From: Tomocerus qinae
Taxonomy: Eukaryota; Arthropoda; Collembola; Entomobryomorpha; Tomoceridae
Reading direction: 5' to 3'
DNA length: 64,000 bases
Assembly (NCBI GenBank): GCA_020055645.1
Contig: CM034548.1
Coordinates: 4,588,001-4,652,000 of the forward strand
Below, piece after piece: positions 30,201 through 40,690 of the stretch; the stretch's first letter is position 1; every line of letters begins with the position of its first letter. The notes under the pieces are model-generated. The model saw only the letters and a list, made by a program, of their open reading frames with translations. It did not search any database and was not told where the DNA came from. The position numbers were made by a program, and so were the translations under genes.

Positions 30201-33200
30201 ACTTTCGCCAAACGGCTATACTTTCCCTTGCACTTCTCAACACATTTACGATTATTTATCTACGGTTCTTTTCCAACTCGTGTCCCTTACCCTTACCTGT
30301 TTACATTAGATTGCCACCCTGATCAAAGAAAACTTATGCCATGCCTGACACTTAACATGATCACGGAATTCAAGTAGGATTTCTGGAAAGTAATCGATAC
30401 TCTCAACTAAAATAATTTCTACATTTCTTTTGTTAAATATTAATTCTAATGCAATAATGCTCTAACAGAGGTTGAAGAACTTTCTTCCCTCTTCAACGAT
30501 TTATTTTTATTTACTTTATCGCAACGCTTTCATACTTTTAAAAGATCGCTTAGTGTATTGTGTGATAAAAATGACCTAACCAATCTTTTACTTGTTTTTA
30601 ATCATTGAAGTAATTAAAAATATCTTTCACATACATCAACATTCATGAGAGTTGGTCCCCAAATAGGAGCTAAGTTGATAAGGGGCATCAGATTCTTTTC
30701 ATGCAGCTCGTGCACAGCATACAGATGACAGATCAATTTTTTCATAATGTTGTAATTAATTTCTGGCAGTTCATCCAATAATCTTGTATACTCGTCTAAT
30801 TTGGCCGACCTGTTCCCAATAACTGTAGGAACAGAAAAATAAAATGAGATTATTTTTACAAAAAATTAAATGATTGTTTTCATTAAGTTGAATATTACAA
30901 TAAAATACCTGCAGCTTTGCTCCACTCTTCGTAGAGTTTCAAGGTGACTAAAGGTTCTGGAAGAGTGCGGAAGAATCTTTTTAGTGTTCCTGCGACATCG
31001 TGTGCAGAAAATTCTTTGTTTGAGATTTGGACAGACCAAGCATCTTTCTGGAAGTCAGCCAGCAGCTGTGTGATCCTTGTGTTGGAGCCACTCTGTCTGT
31101 AAATACCTTCTGCAAGTGTACCGTGCGCATAAAGAAAATCTATGCACTTATCAACAGTGACAGGAATATTGTCCATTGTAAGTTGCATTTCATGAAATTG
31201 TGTTCCATTAAGGATTGCAGCGGAATGAATTTGCTTCTCCCAAGAGGTAGTAATTTTTGCACTTTCGGTTTGTACATAAATAATTTTACTGATTAAATCC
31301 AGTGTCAAAACTTCCTGATTGTCCACAAACGGAGATTTTTGTTCTCCATCCTTTTGGCTTAAGGCTAAAATATTCAATTTTTATTTAAAATAGTTTATGT
31401 TTAGTGATTTTATTTGCATCTAATATCTACAAGCGATTTATTACGTTAAATTATAATTCATAGATCTCAGATAGGTATTCTCAATGGGGATCGAAAAATA
31501 CTTAAATGAGAAAAACATAAATAAATAAATACATTCCTATTAGAGTATTTTGTTCTCACCAATACTTCTCGTTTTTCGAAGATCGATTTCAAAATGAGTT
31601 CCACCATTGTTGTTTGCATAGTACAATGTTCTATCTTTTAAGATTAACCAACTTGGATGCCAGTTACTAGTCACACTTTCCTGTAATAAAATATTAATAG
31701 TCAAATTCCATGAATTAAAATAGAGCCATATAAGCATTTAATTATATTTTTGTTCAAGTACATCAGAGGCGCATTTCTATCCATACTACTGTTTACCATT
31801 TAGTTTAGTATACATTTGCAATTTTTTTAATGACAAAAATAATAAAATCCTCATCATATCTCAATTTCTCCTACCCTAAAACAGTTTGCTTGCTACAATG
31901 TTTTTATCAACTTGGTCGTGAATTGAAACTGAACAGTACGACAAGTTAAATAAAATTTTAAAAAATCGACTAACCTTTATATAGCACCATCCTCCACGGT
32001 CATAGTTAGAAATGATCTGGGTAGGAAAAGCCCCAGTAAAAGCTTCGATGTATTTTTGCATCCAAGCACATCTTTCTCCTTCAGTGACTCCGGCCAAAAC
32101 CAAATTTGAGGGTTTATTATGACAGAATCCAAACTCGAAGCATTTAAGCTCAGGTAAATTAGCATTTAATCGTTGATCGTTCTTCTTTGAAATCACAGCA
32201 GCCTTTTCCAACATCAACTCTTGCCCTATTTCTGATTTTTCGTTATAAAATGTCAACTTGCCTTTAGACAGGACGGCCCATTTTTTGGAAAAATCCTTTT
32301 TACTCAATCCTGCTGGTTTATACAAATTGGAAGAAAATACAATATTTTCCCTAGCTGTAGGAATAAACTTGCATTTTGCATTTTCTGGATGTTCCTCCAG
32401 GCATTTCCTGCATGGAGGACCTGGACTTTGAGAAGACGTGTCCTTTGTATCCTTTTCCTCCTTGATGACGTTAAGACGTATTTTATGACTAAGACGACGA
32501 AAAAAATTTGTTTGGTTCACCAAGTCGGAAGTGTGCGTTTTTGGAGTAGGGTTAGCCGGCAATAAAGAAGTTCCATTTAAAGTCGGAGCAGAATCCTCAG
32601 CAGAATCCGTTTTGTCTTTGTCTGCAGAAGAATCAACGGCTAAAAACTCATCAATTGATGTATCATTTGGTTTCAGATCAGATATTGTTGCTCCAGAGTT
32701 GGAAATACCAACGGCTGAATCAATACCTTTCTGTTCCGATAACCTGACTGGTTCATATTCCTGATCTTCTAAATCTGAAGCTGATTCGGAAGAATTCTTT
32801 CTGGATTCAGAGCAGTTCAAAGCAAGATTGACGTGACCAGATTTGTTTTGTTCTAGGAACATCCCACTCACCGGTCCGTCTTCTTTCTTAGCAACAGGGA
32901 AGTATTCTGGATTAACATAGCCAACTCCCTGGTTAAGGAAGGACAATTTAAATTCGGCATTTCTTGGTGGAGCTTGTGGAGCTGAGTTAGAAACGGAATT
33001 GGCACTGGTATTCGTCAGGTCCTCCTCAGCATCTACATCAATATACTCGTACCTGTGGAGAGGATCTTCCAATAAATCAATCGGGGAAGACTTCTTTTCC
33101 GGCTCGAACAAAGGATCAAATTCCTGAACAACAGAATTCCGGGAGGTGAGACTTGAACATGAATTGTTATTTGTGGTCACTGTTTCGATGGAATTGAAGT

Positions 33201-34641
33201 TGGAATGCTCTTTGAACACCACGGCGCCATCTTCTATTGCCACCTCGTCGTATTCATGAATCTTTTTCGTTGTGATGGAGCTTCTTTGAGGGCCAGTCAC
33301 AAGCGTTGTAGAACTGCTCCTACTTTCCGAAGTACTCGTGCTTCGGTTGGAAACATTTCTCCTAACGACGACGTCGTTGCCAGGCTTTTCTTTCTCCTTT
33401 TCTGACCCGCTGGATCTTCCTCCCTCTGAAACTACACTAGAATGTTTAGAAAATGATGTGGGGACGTCTGAATACGAAAAACGTGTTCCAGGTGTATCAT
33501 CCAACTTTTGGCTAGAATTTCCGGAAGAGTCAACACGCCGGCGATCAAAATCACTTAGATCGAAGGCAGACGTATCAAAAGGCAACATATTACTTGATTT
33601 GTCAACATTTGGCACTGTTATTCTTTTACTAATGGGGATGTTGAGCTGACTGGCATTTGGATTGATTGGCATAAAGGGGTCTAGCCCAAAATTCGAATTT
33701 GAGTCTGAATTGGATGATGAATATGAAGATATAGTTTCATACAAAGATTCATGTTGAGAAACAGTCAATCTGTTGTTAGAAGTTGACCCGGTAACGGAAG
33801 TTAAGGAAGCCGACGGGTCACTCGACGTGGAGGGAGGACAACTGGCTACTTTTTCAAGTATTCTCTTCTTGCCCTCTTTCGCTGTCTCATCAGCATTACT
33901 ACATTCCTTTGCCACGTCAACGGACTCAACCCTTTCCACTGCTTCTAAATTACTCTTTGGCGGTGCAACTAAAACTGTCTTTGATGACTTTGGTTCCATG
34001 TAATGCTCATAATCTTCAGATCCAGATGACCTAGACACTGAAGAAGATGTGGAAAATCGAGCTCGAGTCGCCTCATCAAGTTCATTCAGTGGTGAAGTGA
34101 AATTAATCGTCCTTAGAAGCTCCGATTCTTTTATGCTTTTTTCAAAGTCATTATCAAAGGGATTATCTATCGTCCGTTTGAACAGGTTGATTGTCCCTCT
34201 CTTCTTGTCATCCGAAACAGTCTCGTTGTCGAAAGATGGGGAGGCGGAAGGAGAATTGGAAGCAGAGTCTGATCCAGACCCAGGAGATGTACTCTTCGAT
34301 TTCCGCTTCTCCGAAAAAGAATTTGATGACGTCAGTCTTTGGTACAGCTTTCGGGGCAACGGGATCGGTTTGGTGGCTGCTGAACTTGCAGAAGGCGCAT
34401 TTGGTGCATTTGAAATTGTTATATTGTTATTATTATTTAGTAAATTATGTCTAGGTTTAGGCTCTGTTGAAGTTTGTGAAGATATAGTTGCAGTAACAGG
34501 ACTCGGGCTCTCACTTCTACTCGGATCTGGATCCAGAAATTGGCTGGAGTTAAGTAGATTTTTGTTGGACCGGCGTGGCAAAGGAACTGGCTTGCACCCT
34601 GCACCTCCTTCCATTGTGTGCTCCGTGCTCTTCAATTTCAT
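15219..34641 (-). CDS. RhoGAP15B: ARAP/RhoGAP15B-like Rho GTPase-activating protein (PH-PH-RhoGAP-RA-PH)
   Basis: The product should switch off Rho-family GTPases by stimulating GTP hydrolysis at phosphoinositide-containing membranes. Joined exons are 34641-31975, 31680-31560, 31364-30909, 30822-30635, 30079-29843, 28690-28448, 28038-27919, 26917-26835, 26098-26057, 22882-22839 and 15385-15272. Every junction has GT-AG borders and a matching phase, giving at least 1,438 codons. Domain order: disordered Pro/Ser-rich region (1-740), PH (about 765-875), PH (about 880-985), RhoGAP (about 985-1180; GIYRQSG holds the arginine finger near 1019, NLAPIWGPTLM is also conserved), RA (about 1210-1300), PH (about 1305-1420). 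ARAP proteins share this C-terminal order but also have an ArfGAP between PH domains. The two PH domains here leave no room for one, as I recall for Drosophila RhoGAP15B. The symbol is by family resemblance. The 3' end is uncertain: it either reads through to a stop at 15,219 or splices at 15,271. Confidence 0.9.
15272..15385 (-). CDS. RhoGAP15B: GAP gene exon 11: third PH C-terminal helix
   Basis: The acceptor is TTATTGCAG|AGTTGT and the donor GAGAAGA|GTAAGT (ideal). The leftover G of exon 10 plus AG gives Glu. Then LCDALRVSGNDKVLEWMMET forms the last strand and C-terminal helix of a PH domain, with the near-invariant Trp in LEWM, followed by an acidic/basic tail ending near VEK. The exon is visibly more GC-balanced than its surroundings. 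If the donor is not used, the frame continues 17 codons to a TGA at 15,219-15,221. Assignment to this gene rests on phase and PH fit across a 7.5-kb intron. Confidence 0.78.
15386..22838 (-). other. 7.5-kb intron 10 of the GAP gene
   Basis: This AT-rich sequence lies between exon 10 and exon 11 of the GAP gene. I find no bounded exon or conserved element in it other than the tRNA-like motif pair near 22,524, listed separately. The open frames in it are short and lack splice support. Confidence 0.55.
22524..22582 (+). other. tRNA-like A-box/B-box pair (degenerate)
   Basis: TTAGCTCAGACGGTAAAAG matches the internal A-box of tRNA genes. About 30 bases later, CAGGTTGATTCTCG resembles a B-box with one base missing. 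I cannot fold a full cloverleaf or identify an acceptor stem and anticodon, so this is at best a tRNA pseudogene or the head of an old SINE. A chance match is possible. Confidence 0.25.
22839..22882 (-). CDS. RhoGAP15B: GAP gene exon 10: 44-nt micro-exon, third PH domain
   Basis: The acceptor is CAGCTCAG|TCCCCG and the donor GGGCGAG|GTAATG. The first base completes a Ser codon, giving PRNGWIFGRMECGR, comparable to the (P)WFGRTL strand of PH domains. One base is left over. An upstream AG five bases away (before CTC) breaks the phase, so the second AG is chosen. The exon lies 3.2 kb from exon 9 and 7.5 kb from exon 11. Confidence 0.8.
23843..23890. repeat. short perfect palindrome with a third arm copy
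   Basis: TACTACTATAG and its exact complement CTATAGTAGTA are separated by TATG, and TACTACTATAG then occurs a second time about 15 bases further on. It lies in the intron between exons 9 and 10 of the GAP gene. No function is evident. Confidence 0.6.
26057..26098 (-). CDS. RhoGAP15B: GAP gene exon 9: 42-nt micro-exon, third PH domain
   Basis: The acceptor is TTTTTGCAG|ATGGAC and the donor AAAAG|GTGAGA. The first base completes the Arg codon left by exon 8, giving SR-WTFTFVKRNYPFK, a PH beta strand of the WxFT(F/V) type. It leaves two bases of a codon for exon 10. The phase match on both sides and the motif make a chance exon unlikely. Confidence 0.85.
26835..26917 (-). CDS. RhoGAP15B: GAP gene exon 8: third PH domain, middle
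   Basis: An 83-nt exon with acceptor CTTCCAG|GCGTCA and donor CTCCAG|GTACGT, entering in phase 0 and leaving with two bases of a codon. The peptide includes SWKIEDIVWYLGCESKRTPP, matching the W-IED-xWYxG-E-KR-P motif of the ARAP/RhoGAP15B C-terminal PH domain. It is too short to be found as an open frame and was recognised by motif and phase. Confidence 0.88.
27919..28038 (-). CDS. RhoGAP15B: GAP gene exon 7: third PH domain, first strands
   Basis: The acceptor is CTTACAG|GCAAAG and the donor TTCAAG|GTACAT, exactly 40 codons in phase 0. GELKYADSKSKSFRKYAFQF and MLKYSKDFK form the opening beta hairpin of a PH domain directly after the RA domain, as in ARAP proteins. Confidence 0.88.
28448..28690 (-). 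CDS. RhoGAP15B: GAP gene exon 6: Ras-association (RA) domain
   Basis: The acceptor is TTATATAG|TTGACG and the donor CAACAT|GTATGT, for 81 codons in phase 0. The joint INIT/LTPSSTAHMIVQQL restores a continuous ubiquitin-like strand and helix. RPLHPSEKVIETVLRW and YLILMKN match the conserved E-RPLHP-EKVL-W and LLK motifs of ARAP RA domains, which bind Rap/Rho-type GTPases in the vertebrate proteins. Confidence 0.93.
29843..30079 (-). CDS. RhoGAP15B: GAP gene exon 5: RhoGAP end and start of RA domain
   Basis: The acceptor is TGGCAG|ACTTCG and the donor ATTACT|GTAAGT, a near-perfect donor, for 79 codons in phase 0. VVKDLIENYYTLFRVD closes the RhoGAP domain. After a basic linker, MKMWIYIWEKDETSAINIT is the first strand pair of the Ras-association domain, completed in exon 6. 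Confidence 0.9.
30635..30822 (-). CDS. RhoGAP15B: GAP gene exon 4: RhoGAP domain, second half
   Basis: The acceptor is CCTACAG|TTATTG and the donor GTTGAT|GTATGT, giving 62 codons plus the shared one. KLICHLYAVHEL and NLMPLINLAPIWGPTLM are the conserved L-x-x-HL and NLAxxFGPxL helices of RhoGAP domains. Confidence 0.92.
30909..31364 (-). CDS. RhoGAP15B: GAP gene exon 3: end of second PH and RhoGAP domain with arginine finger
   Basis: The acceptor is ATTTTAG|CCTTAA and the donor GCTGCAG|GTATTT. The exon runs from the PH C-terminal helix (TTSWEKQIHSAA) into the RhoGAP core. The segment DNIPVTVDKCIDFL is followed by GIYRQSGSNTRI, where the Arg of YRQSG is the catalytic arginine finger (about residue 1019). 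TLKRFFRTLPEPLVT is the conserved LKxFxRxLPEPL helix. An active GAP is therefore expected. Confidence 0.94.
31560..31680 (-). CDS. RhoGAP15B: GAP gene exon 2: second PH domain, first half
   Basis: The acceptor is TATTACAG|GAAAGT and the donor ATTG|GTGAGA. It enters in phase 0 and leaves in phase 1. The 40 codons include WHPSWLILKDRTLYYANN, a typical PH beta-2/beta-3 hairpin continuing GGWCYIK of exon 1. Confidence 0.9.
31975..34641 (-). CDS. RhoGAP15B: GAP gene exon 1: disordered N-terminus and first PH domain
   Basis: A single open exon of 889 codons ends at ATAAAG|GTTAGT in phase 0. The first ATG is at 34,641. A second in-frame ATG at 34,614 has the better context (CACAATGG) and may be the real start. 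Three PxxxPR motifs are present (PVPLPR at residue 18, PIPLPR at 92, PQAPPR further on), the type bound by CIN85/CD2AP/Cindr SH3 domains. Several tyrosines sit in acidic or NP contexts (YEYIDV, YVNPEYF, HEYDEV). A cysteine cluster, CRKC-x9-C, at about 744-757 directly precedes the PH domain. The last residues (GGWCYIK) begin the second PH domain. Confidence 0.92.
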
Positions 34642-37600
34642 TCGTCTCTTATAGATCCAAAACTTCCATTCTTTTTAGCACTGTGTCCACTCTACAGCAT
34701 TTTTGATTCAATGCTATTTATTTGCATATACTTTTGGTTTCCTTGATTGCGTCCTTCTGTAAATATTAAGACAATCATATAAGTCGCCACAATATTCCAA
34801 ACATATATAACAAGGTACCGCCTCTCAGTTTCATTCTACTTATTATTGACTGAACTGCGTGTCAAATAAATAACTTAAGTACTTTATTGTGCTTAAACTG
34901 CCTTATCAGTCAGACTGCATCATAATCCAAAAGAATGTTCAACAAAAATGTCCGAGTAGTTTATAGCCTTAATAATTTAATGGGCATATATTGACCAGTA
35001 GCTATGCAGATAACAATTCCTATCTCTAAAGCCGCAGTAAATAAGTTTTTGCCATCCATTCAATCAAAATGTGGATATAGAGTAAAAATCGTAGCCTGTA
35101 AAATACTTATGAATTACAATGGCTAAGTACTGGGTGGAAGCAATAACATAATCAATTTATTAGAGGATCTATTTAGACAATTAGAAAATCATAAACCTTG
35201 TCAGAGCCATAATTAAATTATCTAATTGTCGTTACATTTATATAAACCAAATTAAAACATCTATAGATAGCAATAACAGCTGTCATAAAATCGGTGGTGT
35301 CAGAGTGGTGTAGTTACCTAATTGTAGATTACACTCATTTAAAATTGTCTGATCTGTATGCATGCTGTATAACTATATGCTATATGGATGTACGCTATAT
35401 AACTTAATAATTATCACCACCATGAGAATTTGAGAATTTGGGCTTAAATGCTGCATCTATGAGAATCAGTAATGATAAAAGAGTTGCTAAAAGTTATTTT
35501 AAAGTTCATGTGTACTGAGACACTGTTCAATATTTACGTTGTCTGTTAATGTATGAAAAGGAAGTGAATGTTGCGGAAAATTTGCATGCTATTAGCCCCT
35601 TAAATAACTGTCATATCAAGTAATACCAAAACATGCTCATTAAGTTGTGTCTTTAATGACGTATGTTCTTATGAATGAAGAAATACATATTCTGCATATT
35701 TGCGATGACTCACATCAAACTACCTAAACGCTCCACGTAACACAACCATCCACTATACTTGGAATGAGAACTTATTAGACCCAAGTCTGCTCAAACCGTT
35801 ACCTCCCTAATGAACTAGACACTTTTTCCTTTGTTTTTCAATTTCAATTCCAAAAAGTGAGAATTGGTCAAAACAACAAGTAACAACGGAGTTACAATAC
35901 TACGCCTAATATTGGATTGACAATCACAACAAAAATATAAAGTTTTGGTACAAGACATTTCATTTTAATATTGAAAATTATATACTTTTAGTGTTTTTGT
36001 ACAAATATAGCAGGTCTGCAAACTGTGTACACGTTTGTATACATTGTAAATATTTAAAAGTCTCCAAATAAACAATAAATATTTCAATGAACTGAAAAGC
36101 ATAATCTAAATAATAAAAAGTAAACAGAAAGTCGCATTGTTAATTACTAGTACACACAATGTACTTGATTAGTCATCACATCACTCACACCCTAACAAAT
36201 TAGATAGACAGAAACACCGCTGAAACTGATACAGTTCTCCCGTTGCTTTATTTATGGCATCTTTATCTCATGTGTAATCCGAGTCATCCATTTATTCATT
36301 TGAGAAAGAGCCAAGACTCGGATAAATACTAACCTAATTAAAGTAATCATTGCCATTGCCACTGAACACGCTAAGCACTTTTACTTACTCATAGCTGTCA
36401 TCATCCTTACACACTTCCCCAACAGAGAATGCCGGATGTATGTAATAAGTCAAGCCACAGTACCTAGTTATTATTATATTCTCTGGGCTGTGACACTAAC
36501 TAAGTAAGCAAGTGTCAACAACAGTACTCAGTCACTTATAGTGCATTACATGCTACGTATAAATAAATGAAGCTGTTTACTATGCACGCGTTCGTCATGC
36601 TATGAAGATAACATCCTCTACTTAACTCTTTCACAACAATGAACTCACCACAAAACGTACTCTAACCACTGCTAAACAAGGAGGCAAACAAATTACAGAC
36701 ACTACAAATCACTATCATTGTCACGACAATTAATTGAAATCATTCAGTTGCAGAGAAATGTTTTAACTCCATGCATAAACAGACTATTTGTACATCCTAA
36801 ATTTTTATGTCACAGAATTTACATTTTTATCCCAACTTTCGATGACTATAATTTCTGTTCAGTAACGATTGCAATTATCTAATGTCATCTTTAAAAGTTT
36901 CTGCTACAAGTCAATCCAATAGTTGACAGTTCAAAACAAATATTTAACTTCCGCACTATCAACTATGCCTGTATTAAATATATTACCCCCTACTAATAAA
37001 CTTGCTATGGTATAATATATAAAACATGTTAAGCAACGTACCTTAAAACTACTGTCGTAATAGTTGATAGTTGGTTATTTCGTTAAAAAATACGCCAGTA
37101 CGTTGAGGTCTGCTATAAAATATATTCAGGTCATTAGAATCCAGAATTGCCCATGTATATCATAATTGCTATCCACTACGCAAAACTTCAGTCTCAGCAC
37201 TATTGCCAACAATTGGTCATCTGATTAAGCTAGAATTAAATTTATTGACATTATCATTATTTTACACTTTCATCAAGCATCATAATATACAATTGCTTGA
37301 TTAGAGATGCCCATGTCAATGTACATGAGTGTCGAAATCAAATATCAAAAGGTGTAGCTAGTAATTCAATAAAATTTTGGGTGTAGTTTTGAAACATTAA
37401 TCCGCACAAAATTGTAATCCATTAAAACAAAATCTCAAATACTAGTAAAAGTGAAGAGTAAAATACCAAACATTCAATATTGAATATCATAGTTGATTTG
37501 ATAGTAAATTTTATAGTATAGTATAGAATGTGTACTTTGTGTACTGAAAAAGTATAAGTGTATTATTGAGATTTTTAACATGTAGACAAAAGTTGAAAGT

Positions 37601-38482
37601 GAACAAAGTTAAAAAACGGTCAATCAATTTATAGAAAATTCACTTTACCAGTTTGTTAATTTTATAAAATGAGCCATCAATTATTTATGAGCATTGAAAA
37701 ATAATTTGTACGTTGGTTCTTACCTTTCCTTTGTTTACAATTACGGGCGAGTGTGAAATTATATCGTATTATGTAATCAATTTTGCGATTAACAAGTATA
37801 TTTGACAAAATATTGATAATTGTCATTATTAACTAGTAAAAGAAATCTTGTGCTTTTGGTGTTATCTCGGCCTGCAAATAAAAGTGTACATGGCTTTTGA
37901 AACAAAAAATTAAATATGTTAGGTCCAGAGGTTTGGCGAATAGCTGATAGACTACTACTGTTTATTGATTACGAATCCTGCGAATACCAGTTGCAAAGTT
38001 ACAATTAGAATACAATCAACCCAACCAGCCATTACAATAGTAGTGCAGTGCAACAGTATGCAAAGTGTATAATTGAACAGAGGCTGACTCATCAAGCACC
38101 ACCAGATGATGATAATTCATTGATGATTGGCTTTGACCACTTTGACTTTGACTGTCTAGCTAGAATAGAACACTTCAACACAAATTCAGTCATAGTCGTC
38201 TTATAACTTATTATTATTATGGGTAGATAATAGTCTTGCTTGATAGTATTATAAAGTACTACTTACTAATGTTCTCTGTACACTCTACTTTTTGTGCATA
38301 ATGTATGTAGGGTAAGTAAGTAGGAATACAAAAGCAGCAGTTCAATGCAATGATTGAACACAGCTTACACTACAGTAGATACACTACTAAACACTAACTA
38401 CTGCTACCCTGTAAGTGGTGGGCAACTCTAGTGATGCATACGACCTCACAAACTATTTTTAATTTTACTCTTATTATTCTGA
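34642..38482. other. intergenic region upstream of the GAP gene
   Basis: No coding signal is seen. The minus-strand promoter and any 5' non-coding exon of the GAP gene should lie here. A possible acceptor (CTAAAAAG, minus strand, about 34,672) sits just upstream of the start codon, but I cannot define a first exon. The rest is AT-rich and unstructured. Confidence 0.5.
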
Positions 38483-38582
38483 CAATTAACGTTTTCAATA
38501 ATGTACCCCAATGCATACCTTCATGTGCTTAATTTAGTACATAGAGGTATGCGTTGGGGTACATTATTGAAAACATTAATTG
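38483..38582. repeat. 100-nt hairpin with 38-bp near-perfect stem
   Basis: The left arm is 38,483-38,520 and the right arm 38,545-38,582. They are reverse complements over 38 positions with two differences, around a 24-nt loop. On the plus-strand transcript one difference is a U-G wobble and the other a C-A mismatch. The minus-strand transcript reverses this. Stem and loop length fit a microRNA precursor, but a short palindromic mobile-element end is equally possible. No flanking target-site duplication was identified. Confidence 0.8.
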
Positions 38583-39292
38583 GCTCAATTATTATTACTA
38601 TACTTTTAAAAGCATTTATTTCACTCACCATTGGGTATGAATGAGCCAAAACGTTACTTAACCCATAAAGTGTTGATGACATATAATTTGGGGCTTAAAT
38701 AAATTTGCCTTTCGAAGTAGTGCAAGATCAATCTGTAAGTGAAATGCTGGAGTAAAATACTTTTTCTAATAGCGACAAAAAATAATGGGTGGGAGTAAAT
38801 GGGGTCATAGAAAAAGTAATTTTCTCCATAAAATAAAGTCTTTTGGGCCAAAGTGCATGGTACGGAGTACATTGTTCCATAGACATATATTAACATAAAT
38901 AAATCAAAGAAATGATTGGTGATATATGAAATAACATACCTTCATGCTATTTGTGTACAAAAATACGAGATAAGATTGAAATCAAGGCTATATTCAGGGA
39001 GAGCATTGGGGGCAAATGCCCCCATCTCCCCAAAACATAAGAAAAAAGAAAATTTTTCTCAAAATACCAAACAATTTCGCGGATCGCCTGAATTCATGTG
39101 ATTTTTAGGCTATTTATGACTTAATTTGGACAAAATAAGAAAAAATATTTGGCGCTTCGCGCGAATATGCCTAATACTATAGAATAGAACTTGAAAATAT
39201 TGTTAAAAAAACTGTCAATAGGAAATTATTAAAAACTTATACCGCGGAAAATGAAGCTTTATTAGACGTTAAAAATAGTTGGTCGGATAAAG

Positions 39293-39457
39293 TCAAACCA
39301 ATAATACTGATCGAGCCTTCGCTGTAAGAGGTAAACAAGTACTCGTGGGTTGTTGAGTCCCGATTCCTTTCCATTCACGACTTGCCTGAGCAGCTTGAGC
39401 ATACTTACCGGTTTCGGGCATGGTCAAATGGGCTAGTGTAGAAAGAAGTCTGGCCAT
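39293..39457 (-). other. short unrecognised open frame (54 codons)
   Basis: From an ATG at 39,457 the frame reads MARLLSTLAHLTMPETG and continues through a strong donor-like site (ACCG|GTAAGTATG) to a TGA at 39,293. The composition looks more protein-like than neighbouring frames. It could be a fragment of a mobile element or an isolated exon of about 50 nt ending at the donor. I do not recognise it, and no matching acceptor or partner exon was found. Confidence 0.2.
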
Positions 39458-40271
39458 TCCTATGCCAGACTGATACCCGTGTTATGCACTATGTATGATT
39501 GTGGTATAATTGAGTGCGTGAATGTAATTACTATTTAGTAATGTGTGAATGCAAGTATAATTGAGACTGAGTGAAAGAGAGCACAATTGATAGAGGAGCG
39601 AATATTTATTTGACCAGGCTTTTGTCTCCTGGACAGATTCGGAATGAATCTTAATTTCTGGATGCATGTTCTAATACATCGTTTGTGTGTTTCTATTATG
39701 TGGGTGGATTTAGGATAGTACACTGGTAAATGGCTCCTGCATCGTCAGACAATAATATACACTATTTCTTTGCTACAAATGACAAGCCTGCAGTAAAAAA
39801 GAAAATGATTTCCACATACATGACTCGCAATCGTTGGGATGGTTGGAAAATGTTTGACGACTTTATAAAGTCAGAGATGGCACGTAACCGTATGGAACGT
39901 TATCTTCTCGAAAGATGATTATAGAAGTTCTCTATGTACATGTCCCGTTTTTCACAAAATTTATATATGTGAACATATCATTGGAATCGTCACCATGCAT
40001 AAGTTATTCACAATTCCACCGAAAGCCAAAAACATACTTATTGCAATTAAGAGGAAAACTGGGAAACCACCAGGGGTATCAAAAGCTCTGGTCAAACCGT
40101 GAATGATATAACTGCTCATTTCTGGACATACTGTTACTGATTCTTAATTTTAATATCGGTATAATTTTGACTAAATAAAATTCTTTTATCGTTTATGGAA
40201 TGTAGTACTCATGTTTTGGCTTTTTGTACTTTTTCGTGCCACATATACTTTTTCTACGGCTCCTTGGACCT

Positions 40272-40690
40272 GGGACAAAATGACCTCTTTTTAGGGACAA
40301 AATGACCTTTTTTAAGGGACAAACCAACCTCTTTTTAGGGACAAACTAACCTCTTTTTAGGGACAAACTAACCTCTTTTTAGGGACAAACTAACCTCTTT
40401 TCACGGACAAACCAACCTCTTTTTAGGGACAAAATAACCTCTTTTTAGGGACAAACTAACCTCTTTTTAGGGACAAACTAACCTCTTTTTAGGGACAAAC
40501 TAACCTCTTTTTAGGGACAAAATAACCTCTTTTTAGGGACAAAATAACCTCTTTTTAGGGACAAAATAACCTCTTTTTAGGGACAAAATAACCTCTTTTT
40601 AGGGACAAAATAACCTCTTTTTAGGGACAAAATAACCTCTTTTTAGGGACAAAATAACCTCTTTTTAGGGACAAAATAACTTCTTTTACG
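40272..40690 (+). repeat. 22-bp minisatellite, 19 copies
   Basis: Nineteen head-to-tail copies of a 22-bp unit start GGGACAAAMTAACC and end CTCTTTTTA. Early units carry ATGACC, CCAACC or CTAACC variants and the last eight are nearly all AATAACC, so homogenisation is strongest at the right end. Unit 6/7 has a small lesion (TTTTCACGG). No spacers or open frame support any coding or CRISPR role. Confidence 0.97.

Noticed and set aside
34049-34654. 201-codon plus-strand frame antisense to GAP exon 1
   Set aside because: Shadow of the Ser/Pro-rich coding exon on the other strand. No splice or family support.
39730-39918. 62-codon frame ending in SEMARNRMERYLLER
   Set aside because: No recognisable domain, splice support or homologue from memory. 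It may be mobile-element debris but is not supportable as a gene.
40272-40690. Tandem array considered as a CRISPR array
   Set aside because: Units are contiguous with no unique spacers, and the host is eukaryotic.
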